A DNA stretch of 53,439 bases from Deltaproteobacteria bacterium (GTDB lineage: Bacteria; Bdellovibrionota; JACOXK01; 2-02-FULL-40-11): NCBI GenBank assembly GCA_016198185.1, contig JACQJD010000082.1:1-53439 (forward strand), given 5' to 3'. Positions within the stretch are counted from its first letter, which is position 1. Every line of letters begins with the position of its first letter. The position numbers and the translations under genes are program-made. Positions 1-8,445 of the stretch are shown one piece after another. The notes under the pieces are model-generated. The model worked only from the letters and a program-made list of their open reading frames with translations. It was not told the DNA's origin and did not search any database.

Positions 1-77
1 GAGGAAAAAGCCCGGAAGCGGGCTCGCAGAAGCCCGTTGAGGACTTTTTCCGAAATTCGACACAGTCGCAGGCCAAA
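1..77. repeat. Intergenic hairpin repeat, copy R0 (cut by window edge)
   Basis: Nested hairpin-forming DNA. The inner hairpin GCGGGCT / AGCCCGT is followed by TGAGG, an outer pair GGAAAAAG / CTTTTTCC, and the tail CAGTCGCAGGCC. The same backbone recurs at 34637-34820 and, more distantly, at 16618-16742 and 4092-4200, but with different stem sequences that still pair. It lies downstream of scpB and may end transcription of that operon. The left side is outside the window. Confidence 0.6.
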
Positions 78-116
78 GATGGTTTTTGCAGTTGAAATGA
101 CTTTGTCAACACCCTG

Positions 117-692
117 CTAAGCTAATAAATCATTTGCAATGGGTTCGGAATCTTTCTCTAACGCTTTTTGATTGAGCTCTTTCAGTTGTTCCAAGCTCGG
201 TAGGTCTTTGAGTTCTTTTAAATTAAAAAATTCTAAGAAATCTTCGGTCGTACTGTAAAGCAACGGACGGCCGGGAACTTCTTTGACTCCTGAAATTCGA
301 ATCAATTTTCGATCGAGAAGCGTTCGTAATAAATGAGAGCTGTCGACACCACGAATCGCATCGATTTCAATCCGTGTGATCGGCTGCCGATAAGCCACCA
401 TCGCCAAGGTCTCAAGCTGTGCACGTGACATGCGAAGGGGTTTCGACTCAAACAACTTTTGTAACCACGCCGCATGGGTAATTTTGGTCCTAAAATGATA
501 CCCCCCAGCGACTTCTTCCAAATAAATCCCATGTGAGGAATTTTGATACCGTTGCTGAATCGCTTGAATTGCGCTTTGAATCTCACTCTCAGCAACATCT
601 CCCATAAGATCTACTATTTTTTTTAAGCTCAAGGCCCGATCAGAAGCAAAAATAAGAGCTTCCACAATGGCTTGTAGGGATTCTGAGGTCAT
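117..692 (-). CDS. scpB: Segregation and condensation protein B (ScpB)
   Basis: Winged-helix kleisin-associated subunit of the SMC-ScpAB condensin, which compacts and segregates the chromosome. The protein has 191 residues, usual for the family, and a typical ScpB core (LETLAMVAYRQPITRIEI, about residues 95-112, then the GRPLLYSTTEDFLEFF segment). It is the last gene of the xerD-M50-trpS-scpA-scpB run, and its ATG overlaps the scpA stop by 4 bp (ATGA), so translation is probably coupled. Its stop codon lies inside a 13-bp sequence, TAGCAGGGTGTTG, that also supplies the xerD stop at 3179. The scpA neighbour makes the assignment firm. Confidence 0.95.
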   Translation of the reverse strand: MTSESLQAIVEALIFASDRALSLKKIVDLMGDVAESEIQSAIQAIQQRYQNSSHGIYLEEVAGGYHFRTKITHAAWLQKLFESKPLRMSRAQLETLAMVAYRQPITRIEIDAIRGVDSSHLLRTLLDRKLIRISGVKEVPGRPLLYSTTEDFLEFFNLKELKDLPSLEQLKELNQKALEKDSEPIANDLLA

Positions 693-1477
693 AGACTTTC
701 TCCTTGTGTAACCGGAATGAAATCAACGTGTATATCTTCTAATTTAAATGCCTCCAATGACTGGATGGGTTCTAAATAAATCTCACTGGCACATTCCGCT
801 TGAAATAATTTAAGATATCCTAATTTCGTTAACTCTAGGATCGACAGAAAAATAACCACCAGCTCAGCCCTACTCAAATGAAGTGAAAAGAGGGACTTAA
901 ATTCAATACGTTCAGAAAGCCGCGTTTTAATCTTATCAACAATTTCCATAATTTTTTCTTCAATGGTAAATTCTTCGCCTTGAACTTCATGAACGGGACG
1001 ATTTAGTTTACGAAGGATGTCTTGAAACGCCAAGGCCAGTTCATAAATCCCAACTTCCTTTAAACCTGTTGTAGGATCAAAATCTAAATCAATGGGCGCC
1101 ACCGGTAAATTCACTTTAAAGACATCTTCATTTAAGTAAGGCCGATTTTGTAACGTTTGGGCTGCCATTTTATACTGTTCATATTCCAGCAACCGACGAG
1201 CCAATTCTTCTCTGGGATCCACCCCCTCCGCAGCTTCCTCTGGCTCTGGGAGGGGAAGCATCATTTTGGATTTAATATAAATGAGCGTAGCTGCCATCAC
1301 AATAAATTCACTCGCCAAATCGACATCTAAAACCCGCATGGCACCCATCCAATCCAAATATTGTTCTGTAATTTTTGAAATTTCAATATTGCGAATGTCC
1401 ATTTCATTACGACGGATTAAATACAGCAGTAAATCCAATGGCCCTTCGAATGTATCCAGCCGAACCAAATAACTCAT
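689..1477 (-). CDS. scpA: Segregation and condensation protein A (ScpA)
   Basis: Kleisin subunit that bridges the SMC heads and binds ScpB. The 262-residue protein begins with the diagnostic ScpA N-terminus (FEGPLDLLLYLIRRNEMDI, about residues 10-28) and ends in a winged-helix region (LVVIFLSILELTKLGYL, about 205-221). It overlaps trpS upstream by 4 bp (1474-1477) and scpB downstream by 4 bp. Those ATGA junctions indicate one polycistronic, translationally coupled message. No SMC gene is present in the window. Confidence 0.95.
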   Translation of the reverse strand: MSYLVRLDTFEGPLDLLLYLIRRNEMDIRNIEISKITEQYLDWMGAMRVLDVDLASEFIVMAATLIYIKSKMMLPLPEPEEAAEGVDPREELARRLLEYEQYKMAAQTLQNRPYLNEDVFKVNLPVAPIDLDFDPTTGLKEVGIYELALAFQDILRKLNRPVHEVQGEEFTIEEKIMEIVDKIKTRLSERIEFKSLFSLHLSRAELVVIFLSILELTKLGYLKLFQAECASEIYLEPIQSLEAFKLEDIHVDFIPVTQGESL

Positions 1478-2463
1478 AACTTTAAGGCTCCTCTGACGTC
1501 GAGCAGTGTTTTTTGAGCTTCCAGGGTTGCTTTCCGAACGCCTGCTTCTAAAATTTCTTCAACCTTTTTAGGGTGTACCGTCAAATCATGACGTCGTTCC
1601 AAAAACGCATCATGCCACGGCGTTAAAGATTCCAGTAATTTCTTTTTGCAATCAATACAACCGATGCCCGCAGTTTGACAGCCCGAAATCACATCATGGA
1701 TCACCGGCACACCAGAAAAACGTTGATGCAACGTAAACAAAGGACACTTGAAAGGATCGCCTGGGTCCTGTCGTCTTTTACGTGCTGGATCCGTCATATA
1801 GGTCATCACTTTATCGATCACCACTTTTTTAGCATCAGAAAGATAGATGGCATTGCCATAACTGTTACTCATTTTTCGCCCATCGGACCCTAACAGTTTT
1901 GGGGCATCGCTCAGCAATGCTTCCGGTTCTAACAATAAATTTCCATACAAATGGTTAAACCGACGAATGATTTCGCGCGTTAATTCTAAGTGTGAAAGTT
2001 GATCTTCCCCCACCGGCACCTGGGTCCCTCGATATAAAGCAATGTCTGCTGCCTGCAATACCGGATACCCTAAAAACCCCAACATTGATAAATCCTTATT
2101 TTGAAGCTGTTGGATTTGTTCCTTATACGTTGGATTTCGTTCTAACCATCCGAGAGGGGTCATCATGGAAAAAATTAAATAAAGTTCTGCATGCTCCGGT
2201 ACGTGAGATTGAATAAAAATGGTTGCCTTCTCCGGATGAAGTCCGAGTGCTAACCAATCGGCTACATTGTTGAGGGCAAACGAACGAATGTGAGAGGTAT
2301 CTTTATACTCGGTGGTGAAGGCATGCCAATCGGCCGCAAAGAAAAAACACTCATATTGATGTTGCAAAGCAATCCAGTTTTTGAGGGCCCCAAAATAATG
2401 CCCCAAATGGGTTTCACCCGTAGATCGAATGCCACTGACCACTCTGATTGAATTTTTCATCAT
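1474..2463 (-). CDS. trpS: Tryptophanyl-tRNA synthetase
   Basis: Class I aminoacyl-tRNA synthetase that charges tRNA-Trp. The HIGH signature appears as HLGH at residues 19-22 and the KMSKS loop as KMSNS at 197-201; the length of 329 residues is normal for bacterial TrpS. The message has ATGATG at the start. The ribosome site AGGAG, which overlaps the stop of the preceding M50 gene, is only 1 nt from the first ATG and 4 nt from the second (2460), so residue 2 may be the true start. It sits between the M50 protease and scpA in a tightly packed operon. Confidence 0.95.
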   Translation of the reverse strand: MMKNSIRVVSGIRSTGETHLGHYFGALKNWIALQHQYECFFFAADWHAFTTEYKDTSHIRSFALNNVADWLALGLHPEKATIFIQSHVPEHAELYLIFSMMTPLGWLERNPTYKEQIQQLQNKDLSMLGFLGYPVLQAADIALYRGTQVPVGEDQLSHLELTREIIRRFNHLYGNLLLEPEALLSDAPKLLGSDGRKMSNSYGNAIYLSDAKKVVIDKVMTYMTDPARKRRQDPGDPFKCPLFTLHQRFSGVPVIHDVISGCQTAGIGCIDCKKKLLESLTPWHDAFLERRHDLTVHPKKVEEILEAGVRKATLEAQKTLLDVRGALKL

Positions 2464-2467
2464 GCTC

Positions 2468-3157
2468 CTAAAAACTAAAAACTGCGATTAACATCTGTGC
2501 CACCGTATAAATAGGAATGGCAATCAGTCGCAACAAACCAGTTGCAAATAGAACCAACAAAATCATCATCCCCACCATGGGAGGGATGCTTTCAAAAGCT
2601 GATTTTAATTCCAATGGTAAAAAACGCCCTACAATATTGGACCCATCTAAAGGCGGCAGTGGAATTAAATTAAAAAAACCCAGTGCTAAATTTAAAATCA
2701 ACATGACCGTACTCAAATCTAAAAACATACGAACATAGGATGCATCGAACCATTGAACGCCAAATTTTTTGGTCATGCCATAAACCCAGGCAGCAAAAAA
2801 TGCCAAGATGAAATTGGAAAGGGGGCCTGCCAAAGCCACCCAAAATAAATCGTTGGTCCGATCTTTGAAATTCATGGGATTAACAGGCACAGGCTTTGCC
2901 CACGCAAAAGGAATAAACCCGAGGAAGACAGACATGATCGGCAACATCACAGTTCCCACAGGATCGACATGGGCCAATGGGTTTAAAGTCAGCCGCCCCA
3001 TGTATTTTGCCGTTGCATCTCCCTTTCGAAGGGCAACCAAACCGTGAGAGAGCTCATGCACGGTGAGCGAAATCAAAAAAACAGGGTAATAAATTAAAAA
3101 TTGAAGGATTTTGTCTTCCACTTTGCTCACGTTACCAAAAGCCGCCCATTTATTCAA
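2468..3157 (-). CDS. Site-2 protease-like membrane metalloprotease (M50B)
   Basis: Polytopic membrane protein of the small M50 group that lacks a PDZ domain. The zinc motif HELSH is at residues 34-38, and the third-ligand motif NLIPLPPLDGSN places Asp at about residue 171. Several hydrophobic segments fill the rest of the 229 residues. Members found beside trpS and scpAB are common in bacteria, but their substrate is generally unknown. No strong ribosome site is seen at this ATG, and a start at the GTG for residue 10 is possible. Its stop codon overlaps the trpS ribosome site. Confidence 0.88.
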   Translation of the reverse strand: MNKWAAFGNVSKVEDKILQFLIYYPVFLISLTVHELSHGLVALRKGDATAKYMGRLTLNPLAHVDPVGTVMLPIMSVFLGFIPFAWAKPVPVNPMNFKDRTNDLFWVALAGPLSNFILAFFAAWVYGMTKKFGVQWFDASYVRMFLDLSTVMLILNLALGFFNLIPLPPLDGSNIVGRFLPLELKSAFESIPPMVGMMILLVLFATGLLRLIAIPIYTVAQMLIAVFSF

Positions 3158-3178
3158 TTTGTTGGAGCCAACACCCTG

Positions 3179-4072
3179 CTAGGATCTTGGATGAAATTTT
3201 TTCAGCACCTGGTGTAAGCGGTCACGACTCACATGGGTATAAATTTGTGTGGTGGAGATATCCACATGCCCCAACATGAGCTGCACCGCACGAATATCGG
3301 CCCCTCCCTCTAAAAGATGGGTTGCGAACGAATGACGTAAAATATGAGGATAAATATTTTTAGAAAGCCCTGCTTTGAGAGCACCTTTCTTAAGCATCAT
3401 CCAAACGCTTTGCCGAGAGAGTTTCTTTTGAAATCGAGATAAAAAGACATCGTTATTTTCTACCGATAGCGGCATCCTGACTTCTGTTAAATATTTTTCG
3501 AGATATTGCCGGCAAGATGCTCCAAATGGAACCAAACGATACTTATTGCCTTTTCCCTTTACTTTCAGTGTTCCCAAAGCAAGATCCAAGTGCCCTATTT
3601 CTAAGTTTGTGAGTTCCGAAATTCGAAGCCCCGAAGCATAGAGAAGTTCTAACATGGTCCGATCCCTGAGCCCTTGGGGCGTTTGGGGGGATGCGGTTTC
3701 TAAAAGCCGATTTACTTCTTGAAGGGTCAACACTTCTGGTAATTTTCGCCAAACTTTTGGGGATTCAATATCGGCCGTGGGATTACAGGCGATATACCCT
3801 TGACGGACCAAAAATTTATAAAAATTTCGTAGCGAAATGAGATGCCTTGCAATGGTTTTGGCTGACAATTGTTTTCGATGCAGTTCAACCAAGTAACCAA
3901 AAATAAATTGTTTTTGTACTTTGAGAAGCGATGGATTCTCTCGCTTTCGATCTAGAAAGGCCAAATAACTTTTCAGATCCCGCTGGTAAGCAGAAACCGT
4001 ATTGAACGACACCCCATTTTCAACCCGAATGGCATTTAAAAATTCATCTAAATAATCGAAATGGGAAGGCAC
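3179..4072 (-). CDS. xerD: Tyrosine recombinase XerD/XerC family
   Basis: Site-specific tyrosine recombinase of XerC/D type, which resolves chromosome dimers at dif. All catalytic positions are visible: R150 (ASGLRISEL), K174, H243 and R246 (HILRHSFATHLL), H269 (LGHVDISTTQ) and Y278 (IYTHV). The N-terminal SAM-like DNA-binding domain spans roughly residues 8-90. At 297 residues it has the standard length. XerD is the better guess, but XerC cannot be excluded by eye. It is the first gene of the run; a hairpin repeat lies just upstream at 4092-4200. Confidence 0.9.
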   Translation of the reverse strand: MPSHFDYLDEFLNAIRVENGVSFNTVSAYQRDLKSYLAFLDRKRENPSLLKVQKQFIFGYLVELHRKQLSAKTIARHLISLRNFYKFLVRQGYIACNPTADIESPKVWRKLPEVLTLQEVNRLLETASPQTPQGLRDRTMLELLYASGLRISELTNLEIGHLDLALGTLKVKGKGNKYRLVPFGASCRQYLEKYLTEVRMPLSVENNDVFLSRFQKKLSRQSVWMMLKKGALKAGLSKNIYPHILRHSFATHLLEGGADIRAVQLMLGHVDISTTQIYTHVSRDRLHQVLKKFHPRS

Positions 4073-4091
4073 TTTTTCAAGATAGCACAGT

Positions 4092-4200
4092 ATATAGGAC
4101 GGATCAAAAAGGGTCAGATGCTAGGCCCGAGACATCCTTGAACGGTACGTTGCGCGAGACACAACGAGCGACGCAGATGATCCTTTTTCCTCAGTCCTAG
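4092..4200. repeat. Intergenic hairpin repeat, copy R3
   Basis: Imperfect inverted repeat. The left arm (about 4092-4118, core TCAAAAAGGGTCA) pairs with the right arm (about 4172-4200, core TGATCCTTTTTCCTCA). The interior contains GTACGTTG and GCGACGCAGATG, features shared with the copy at 16618-16742. It lies between the xerD start and the lipoprotein terminator. This is the most diverged member of the family. Confidence 0.5.
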
Positions 4201-4234
4201 AAAAAGACTCTTTCTGCTTTCGCAGAAAGAGTCT
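4201..4234 (-). terminator. Rho-independent terminator after lipoprotein pair
   Basis: A perfect 13-bp stem (4205-4217 with 4222-4234) closes on a GAAA tetraloop on the minus strand and is followed by a T run (positions 4205-4201). It lies 33 bp downstream of the 4268 stop codon and correctly oriented for the lipoprotein transcript. Confidence 0.85.
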
Positions 4235-4267
4235 CATAAGGGGGATCGTTGATAGGAAATCTAAATC

Positions 4268-4888
4268 TTAGTAGGCGTAATATCGAAGCTCATGTTCACC
4301 CGCTGCATCCACCAATGTAATTGCGCCAGCGCCATGCAATCGTCCAGCCAGGTTAAAGATCCCCAGCATGGGGCCATCTTGTGATCCTTTTCCAAACCGA
4401 ATATCAAAGAGGGGTTGGCCAGCATCACTGTAGCGACGAATTTCTCCGATTAAAGCCAAACTGCCGTATCGCACCCACACATCACCCACAGCTTCGTACT
4501 TTTGACCCGTTACGTCATGAATCAATGTAATTTTAATTTTTGCCGGACCAATCGGGGCATTTTGATTAAAGGTTGCGGGGTCCACATTGCGACCTTCTTT
4601 CGTTAAAAACTCAATCCGAGTATGCCAAAAAGCACGCCCTGGATAAACGCGTGTTGTGGTAGCCACAAGCTGTCGTTGGTACTCTTCCCCACGCCCTTCA
4701 TACATGCCGGCAACCAGCGGTGTTGTAAAGGGTGATGTATAGGAAAACGCTCCCCCCAATGTCTGCAAATTTGGATTTTGAGCCGTTGGATTATTTTGCG
4801 TATCTTTTGTGGCTTCACCACATCCTATGAACCAGGATAAACAGAGAATCACAAAACCTCTGTAAATTATTTTTGATATTGCCTTCAT
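4268..4888 (-). CDS. Putative lipoprotein
   Basis: The protein has 206 residues with a type II signal peptide: a hydrophobic stretch after Lys/Arg, lipobox FIGC with Cys near residue 23, then GEATKD, so it is probably lipid-anchored. I recognise no family. The mature part looks beta-rich, with a GQKYEAVGDVWVRYGSLAL segment at roughly residues 128-146. It is the second gene behind the sigma-54 promoter at 5540-5554 (9 bp after the upstream lipoprotein) and is followed by a strong terminator at 4201-4234. Similar length, lipobox type and a vaguely similar central region (KYEA / RYEA) suggest it is a distant paralogue of its neighbour; that is inference. Confidence 0.8.
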   Translation of the reverse strand: MKAISKIIYRGFVILCLSWFIGCGEATKDTQNNPTAQNPNLQTLGGAFSYTSPFTTPLVAGMYEGRGEEYQRQLVATTTRVYPGRAFWHTRIEFLTKEGRNVDPATFNQNAPIGPAKIKITLIHDVTGQKYEAVGDVWVRYGSLALIGEIRRYSDAGQPLFDIRFGKGSQDGPMLGIFNLAGRLHGAGAITLVDAAGEHELRYYAY

Positions 4889-4897
4889 CGTTCCTCC

Positions 4898-5488
4898 TTA
4901 TTCTTGCACTTCTGGTTTTTGTTCCAGTTTTTGAACTTCGAGTTCAAAATTTCCTAAAACTTTATTTCGTTTACCATCTAAATAAATCATGCCTTGAAAT
5001 TTTCCATCTGCACTGTCATCAAAAAAATCAATAAATCCAAAATGATCTTGAAGCGAAAGTCGCATTTGCCCTTGTTCCGTATAAAGGCCGCAGAATTTCC
5101 AACGGGCTGCATTTTTGGCTTCATAACGCATGATGCCAAGCTCATCTTCACTGATAATGAGAAGTTTGGCCGTTTCCATAAAACCATCTGAATTGATTTT
5201 GGCATCCAACCGAATTCTGGGAGTTTGTTTGAGTTTTCCAGTATAATCGGACGCTGCAATCAATTTAAATTCTGTTTCGCTCGTAACCGTCACCGTTCCT
5301 TGAAACACATGGGTGGCATTTTCGAGAAGCACGGTTGGAATCGGCGCAATGCCAGTCACTTGGGTTTGAAGATTGCCTGGTAAAGAGGGCTTCTTCTGCT
5401 CGGCCCCTTTTTCATCTCCACACCCTAGCATCCATACCATCATGGCCAAGACGCTTAGGCTAACGATTCTATTGTGTAACTGCTTCAT
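4898..5488 (-). CDS. Putative lipoprotein, first gene of a sigma-54 transcript
   Basis: A lipoprotein of about 196 residues with a hydrophobic signal and lipobox MLGC followed by GDEKGAEQ. I chose the ATG at 5488 over the GTG at 5497 because GGAG lies 8 nt upstream of it. No family recognised; the mature region is beta-strand-like and its C-terminus is Glu/Gln-rich. A perfect sigma-54 promoter lies at 5540-5554, giving a leader of about 40 nt. It is co-transcribed with the 4268-4888 lipoprotein. Lipid anchoring and the regulatory link to other exported proteins in this window suggest an envelope role. Confidence 0.8.
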   Translation of the reverse strand: MKQLHNRIVSLSVLAMMVWMLGCGDEKGAEQKKPSLPGNLQTQVTGIAPIPTVLLENATHVFQGTVTVTSETEFKLIAASDYTGKLKQTPRIRLDAKINSDGFMETAKLLIISEDELGIMRYEAKNAARWKFCGLYTEQGQMRLSLQDHFGFIDFFDDSADGKFQGMIYLDGKRNKVLGNFELEVQKLEQKPEVQE

Positions 5489-5539
5489 CTTATTCACTCC
5501 ATAGGCCCATCATTTATAGACCTTCACCCTCATAGAATT

Positions 5540-5554
5540 GCAAGGCGCATGCCA
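5540..5554 (-). promoter_or_regulatory. Sigma-54 promoter A (-24/-12)
   Basis: Read on the minus strand: TGGCATGCGCCTTGC, a perfect match to TGGCA[C/T]-N5-TTGC with invariant GG and GC at the right spacing. It lies about 50 bp upstream of the lipoprotein start at 5488. An AATTTCA-centred motif (5578-5595) lies about 39 bp upstream of the promoter centre and resembles an IHF site (TTTCAA-N4-TTA). Confidence 0.88.
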
Positions 5555-5577
5555 AATCCTAAAAACAATAAAATATT

Positions 5578-5595
5578 AATAATTTCAAGTAGTTA
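5578..5595. promoter_or_regulatory. IHF-like or activator motif upstream of promoter A
   Basis: Plus strand: AATAATTTCAAGTAGTTA. Related 18-mers occur at 10188-10205 and 52287-52304 (16 of 18 identical to the latter) and, weaker, at 19266-19283, each upstream of a sigma-54 promoter. TTTCAA-N4-TTA is one base off the IHF consensus WATCAA-N4-TTR. Confidence 0.5.
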
Positions 5596-5736
5596 CTTAT
5601 ATTTTATAGAAAATGCCTTATCTTAGAAAAAGCCCTATTTTGACAATTTACGTCAACCAGGTGTTTAGAAATTTGACACGTTTAAGCCTCTTCTTTGGAG
5701 GGTATCTCGCTTAGAAAAGCCAACCACACGATCACC

Positions 5737-8199
5737 TCAAAAGAGACCGAGCTGAGGACTCTTAATCTCTAAAGATTCATCGACGGCGATCTTTCCATGC
5801 ACTTTACGAATGAGTTTTTGATTTTCAAGGCGCATTAAAATCTGCTTTGCAGTTTCAATCACACTGGCGGGAAGCCCAGCCAATTTTGCCACCTCAACCC
5901 CATAGCTGCGCCGAATGCTTCCCGAAAGGATTTTTCGAACAAACACCAATTCTCCCCCAATCTCTTCAACCGCCACATAGTAATTTTTAATTTTGTCTTT
6001 TTCAGCGCTAAAAAGCGTGAGTTCGTGATAATGCGTTGCAAATAACGTTTTGGCCTGAATGCGATCATGAATGTCGAGCAACACCGCCCAGGCAATACTC
6101 ACCCCATCAAAGGTAGAAGTGCCACGCCCCATTTCATCTAAAACAATTAAACTATGAGAGGTCGCTTGATTTAAAATGGCGGCTGTCTCTTTCATCTCCA
6201 CCATAAACGTTGATTCGCCTTGAGAAAGATTATCTTGAGCGCCAATGCGTGTAAAAATACGATCGACTTTGCCAATGGTGGCGGCTTGGGCCGGAACAAA
6301 ACTTCCTATTTGCGCCAGAAGCACCATTAACGCCACTTGCCGCATATAGGTTGATTTTCCAGCCATGTTGGGTCCCGTGATCATCCATATCAAATTTTCG
6401 TGGTTCAAAAATGTATCGTTGGGGACAAACCGATTGAGCGCTGCTTTTTCAATGACAGGATGCCGACCCGCTTTGATGTCAATCACAAAGCCATCGTTCA
6501 CCATCGGACGAACATAGTTTTGGTGTAAGGCAACGGTCGCCAAAGCACACAAAACATCTATTTCAGCCAATGTTTGCGCAACCTCTAAGAGAGGGGAAAT
6601 CCGCGCCAACACCTTCTGCCTAATATCTTCAAAAATTTCATATTCTAATTTTTTCCGTCGTTCTTCTGCATGAAGTACTTTGTCTTCCCAATTTTTTAAT
6701 TCTTGCGTAATAAAGCGTTCCGCATTCACCATGGTTTGCTTTCGAATATAATGAGAAGGAACGAGTTTCAAATTGGTGTGGGTCACTTCAATGTAATAAC
6801 CAAACACCTGATTGTACTTAATCTTTAAGGACGAAATACCTGTTTTTTCTTTCTCTTCCTGTTCCATTTTCGCAATGGCCGTTTTGGCATTGGAACTGAG
6901 CATGATCAGCTCATCCAAACTCTCGTGAAAGCCAGAACGGATCATTCCCCCTTCTTTGAGGGTCAAAGGGGGTTCATCCACCAAGGCTTCTTCTAAAAGA
7001 AGTGCCAAATCTACAAATGGCGGTAACGGTACCGAAAGTAATTGTGAACCAAAAGTGGAAAGCAACCCCTCCAAGGAAGGAAGCCTTTGCAACAAAGACC
7101 TCAACGCAATTAAATCTCTCGCATTCGCAGAACGAAGCGTTAATCTTGCTAAGATCCGCTCCAGATCCAAGATTCCCTTGAACATTTTCGACAAGGCATC
7201 TCGTTTGGAGGGAGAGCTCACCAATTCTTGAATGCTTTCTTGACGCGCCTCAATCGCTCGAAGATCCAGCAAGGGGTACAATAACCATTGTTTTAAAAGA
7301 CGTTTCCCCATGGCGGTTTGCGTTTCATCGAGCAAAGAAAGCAAAGACCCCTCATTATTTCTGTCGTAACTTGTTTCCAAGAGTTCCAAATGGACAATCG
7401 TAGCTGCATCCAGTTGCATGGTCTTGTGAACCTCATAGGTTTCAATGCCTTGAACATGGTTTAAATTTTCAATGTGAGATTTTTGAAGATAATAACCAAT
7501 AGCCCGAACCGAAAGCTGGGAGGAATCTCCCAATCTTAGATGAGAAAACCTTTCTGGAGTGGATAGCGCATAGGCCTCTTGGCCCATAAAATTAATGAGC
7601 ATTTTCGGAAACAGGCATTGAATCCACCGAAGAACAGCGTGGTCTTTATCTTTGAGTGGCCATAAGAGTTCACGCGGAGCAACCCGCCAGAGTTCATTTT
7701 TCAAATCTGTTTCAGATGGAAATCTGGAGGATTTAAACTTTCCCGTCGATAATTCCAAGTATGAAAAATCAAATTGTACCCCACGAGGATCTTTGAGAGG
7801 CACCATCGAAACCAAAACATTTTCTCGAGTCGCATTTCCTTTTTCGAGGGCAAGGCCTGGCGTTAAAACCTGAACCACTTTGCGTTCTACAAGGCCTTTG
7901 GCCAATTTTGGGTCACCCATTTGTTCACAAATGGCTATTTTTTTTCCGGCCTCTAATAGTTTTTCAATATAGCGCTCGGCACTGTGAAACGGAATACCAC
8001 ACATGGGAATTTTTTCTTCGTTGTTTTTATTTCGCGAGGTCAGCGTAATATGCAAAATCTGGGAAGCCACTTCGGCATCCCCAAAAAACATTTCGTAAAA
8101 ATCTCCCAACCGAAAAAAAAGAATGCAATCTGGATGAAGTTTTTTCACCTGATGCCATTGCTGCATCATGGGCGTTGATTTTAAAAAATCATCTGACAT
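5737..8199 (-). CDS. mutS: DNA mismatch repair protein MutS
   Basis: Mismatch-recognition ATPase that starts methyl-independent or methyl-directed repair. The mismatch-binding motif GDFYEMF is near the N-terminus, Walker A GPNMAGKSTYMRQ is at about residue 610, Walker B LIVLDEMGRGTSTFDG at about 690 and the signature TLFATHYHEL follows. I set the start at the ATG 8199 (MSDDFLKSTPMMQQW), which matches the usual MutS N-terminus. An upstream in-frame start at 8271 would add 24 unconserved residues that read back into the terminator of the next gene. This gives 820 residues. It stands alone, without mutL. Confidence 0.96.
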   Translation of the reverse strand: MSDDFLKSTPMMQQWHQVKKLHPDCILFFRLGDFYEMFFGDAEVASQILHITLTSRNKNNEEKIPMCGIPFHSAERYIEKLLEAGKKIAICEQMGDPKLAKGLVERKVVQVLTPGLALEKGNATRENVLVSMVPLKDPRGVQFDFSYLELSTGKFKSSRFPSETDLKNELWRVAPRELLWPLKDKDHAVLRWIQCLFPKMLINFMGQEAYALSTPERFSHLRLGDSSQLSVRAIGYYLQKSHIENLNHVQGIETYEVHKTMQLDAATIVHLELLETSYDRNNEGSLLSLLDETQTAMGKRLLKQWLLYPLLDLRAIEARQESIQELVSSPSKRDALSKMFKGILDLERILARLTLRSANARDLIALRSLLQRLPSLEGLLSTFGSQLLSVPLPPFVDLALLLEEALVDEPPLTLKEGGMIRSGFHESLDELIMLSSNAKTAIAKMEQEEKEKTGISSLKIKYNQVFGYYIEVTHTNLKLVPSHYIRKQTMVNAERFITQELKNWEDKVLHAEERRKKLEYEIFEDIRQKVLARISPLLEVAQTLAEIDVLCALATVALHQNYVRPMVNDGFVIDIKAGRHPVIEKAALNRFVPNDTFLNHENLIWMITGPNMAGKSTYMRQVALMVLLAQIGSFVPAQAATIGKVDRIFTRIGAQDNLSQGESTFMVEMKETAAILNQATSHSLIVLDEMGRGTSTFDGVSIAWAVLLDIHDRIQAKTLFATHYHELTLFSAEKDKIKNYYVAVEEIGGELVFVRKILSGSIRRSYGVEVAKLAGLPASVIETAKQILMRLENQKLIRKVHGKIAVDESLEIKSPQLGLF

Positions 8200-8248
8200 G
8201 GAAATGACTATGGTAAAATCTTTTACAAAAGTCAATTTTGGCATGCAT

Positions 8249-8297
8249 AAAAAATTTGACGGTTGGCCCACTTTCTAGAAGTGAACCAACCGTCAAA
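8249..8297 (-). terminator. Rho-independent terminator after Asp-rich exported protein
   Basis: The outer stem (8255-8266 with 8286-8297, 12 bp, perfect) and an inner stem (8269-8273 with 8279-8283) form a long hairpin. It is followed on the minus strand by six T. It terminates the gene at 8446-10071 and sits just before mutS. Confidence 0.9.
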
Positions 8298-8445
8298 AGA
8301 GGTTCTATCAACGATCTTTAGAGAATAAGAACACCCGCTACAACTTGAGATCTATTGCTATAGGAACTTCTGCACCACTTCCACCCAGCCAGATTGAACT
8401 TGAGCTTCAACATGAGATTCAACACAACACCCGATTCAAAACTTT

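Noticed and set aside
8200-8271. Longer N-terminus for MutS
   Set aside because: The extra 24 residues do not resemble MutS and overlap a terminator.
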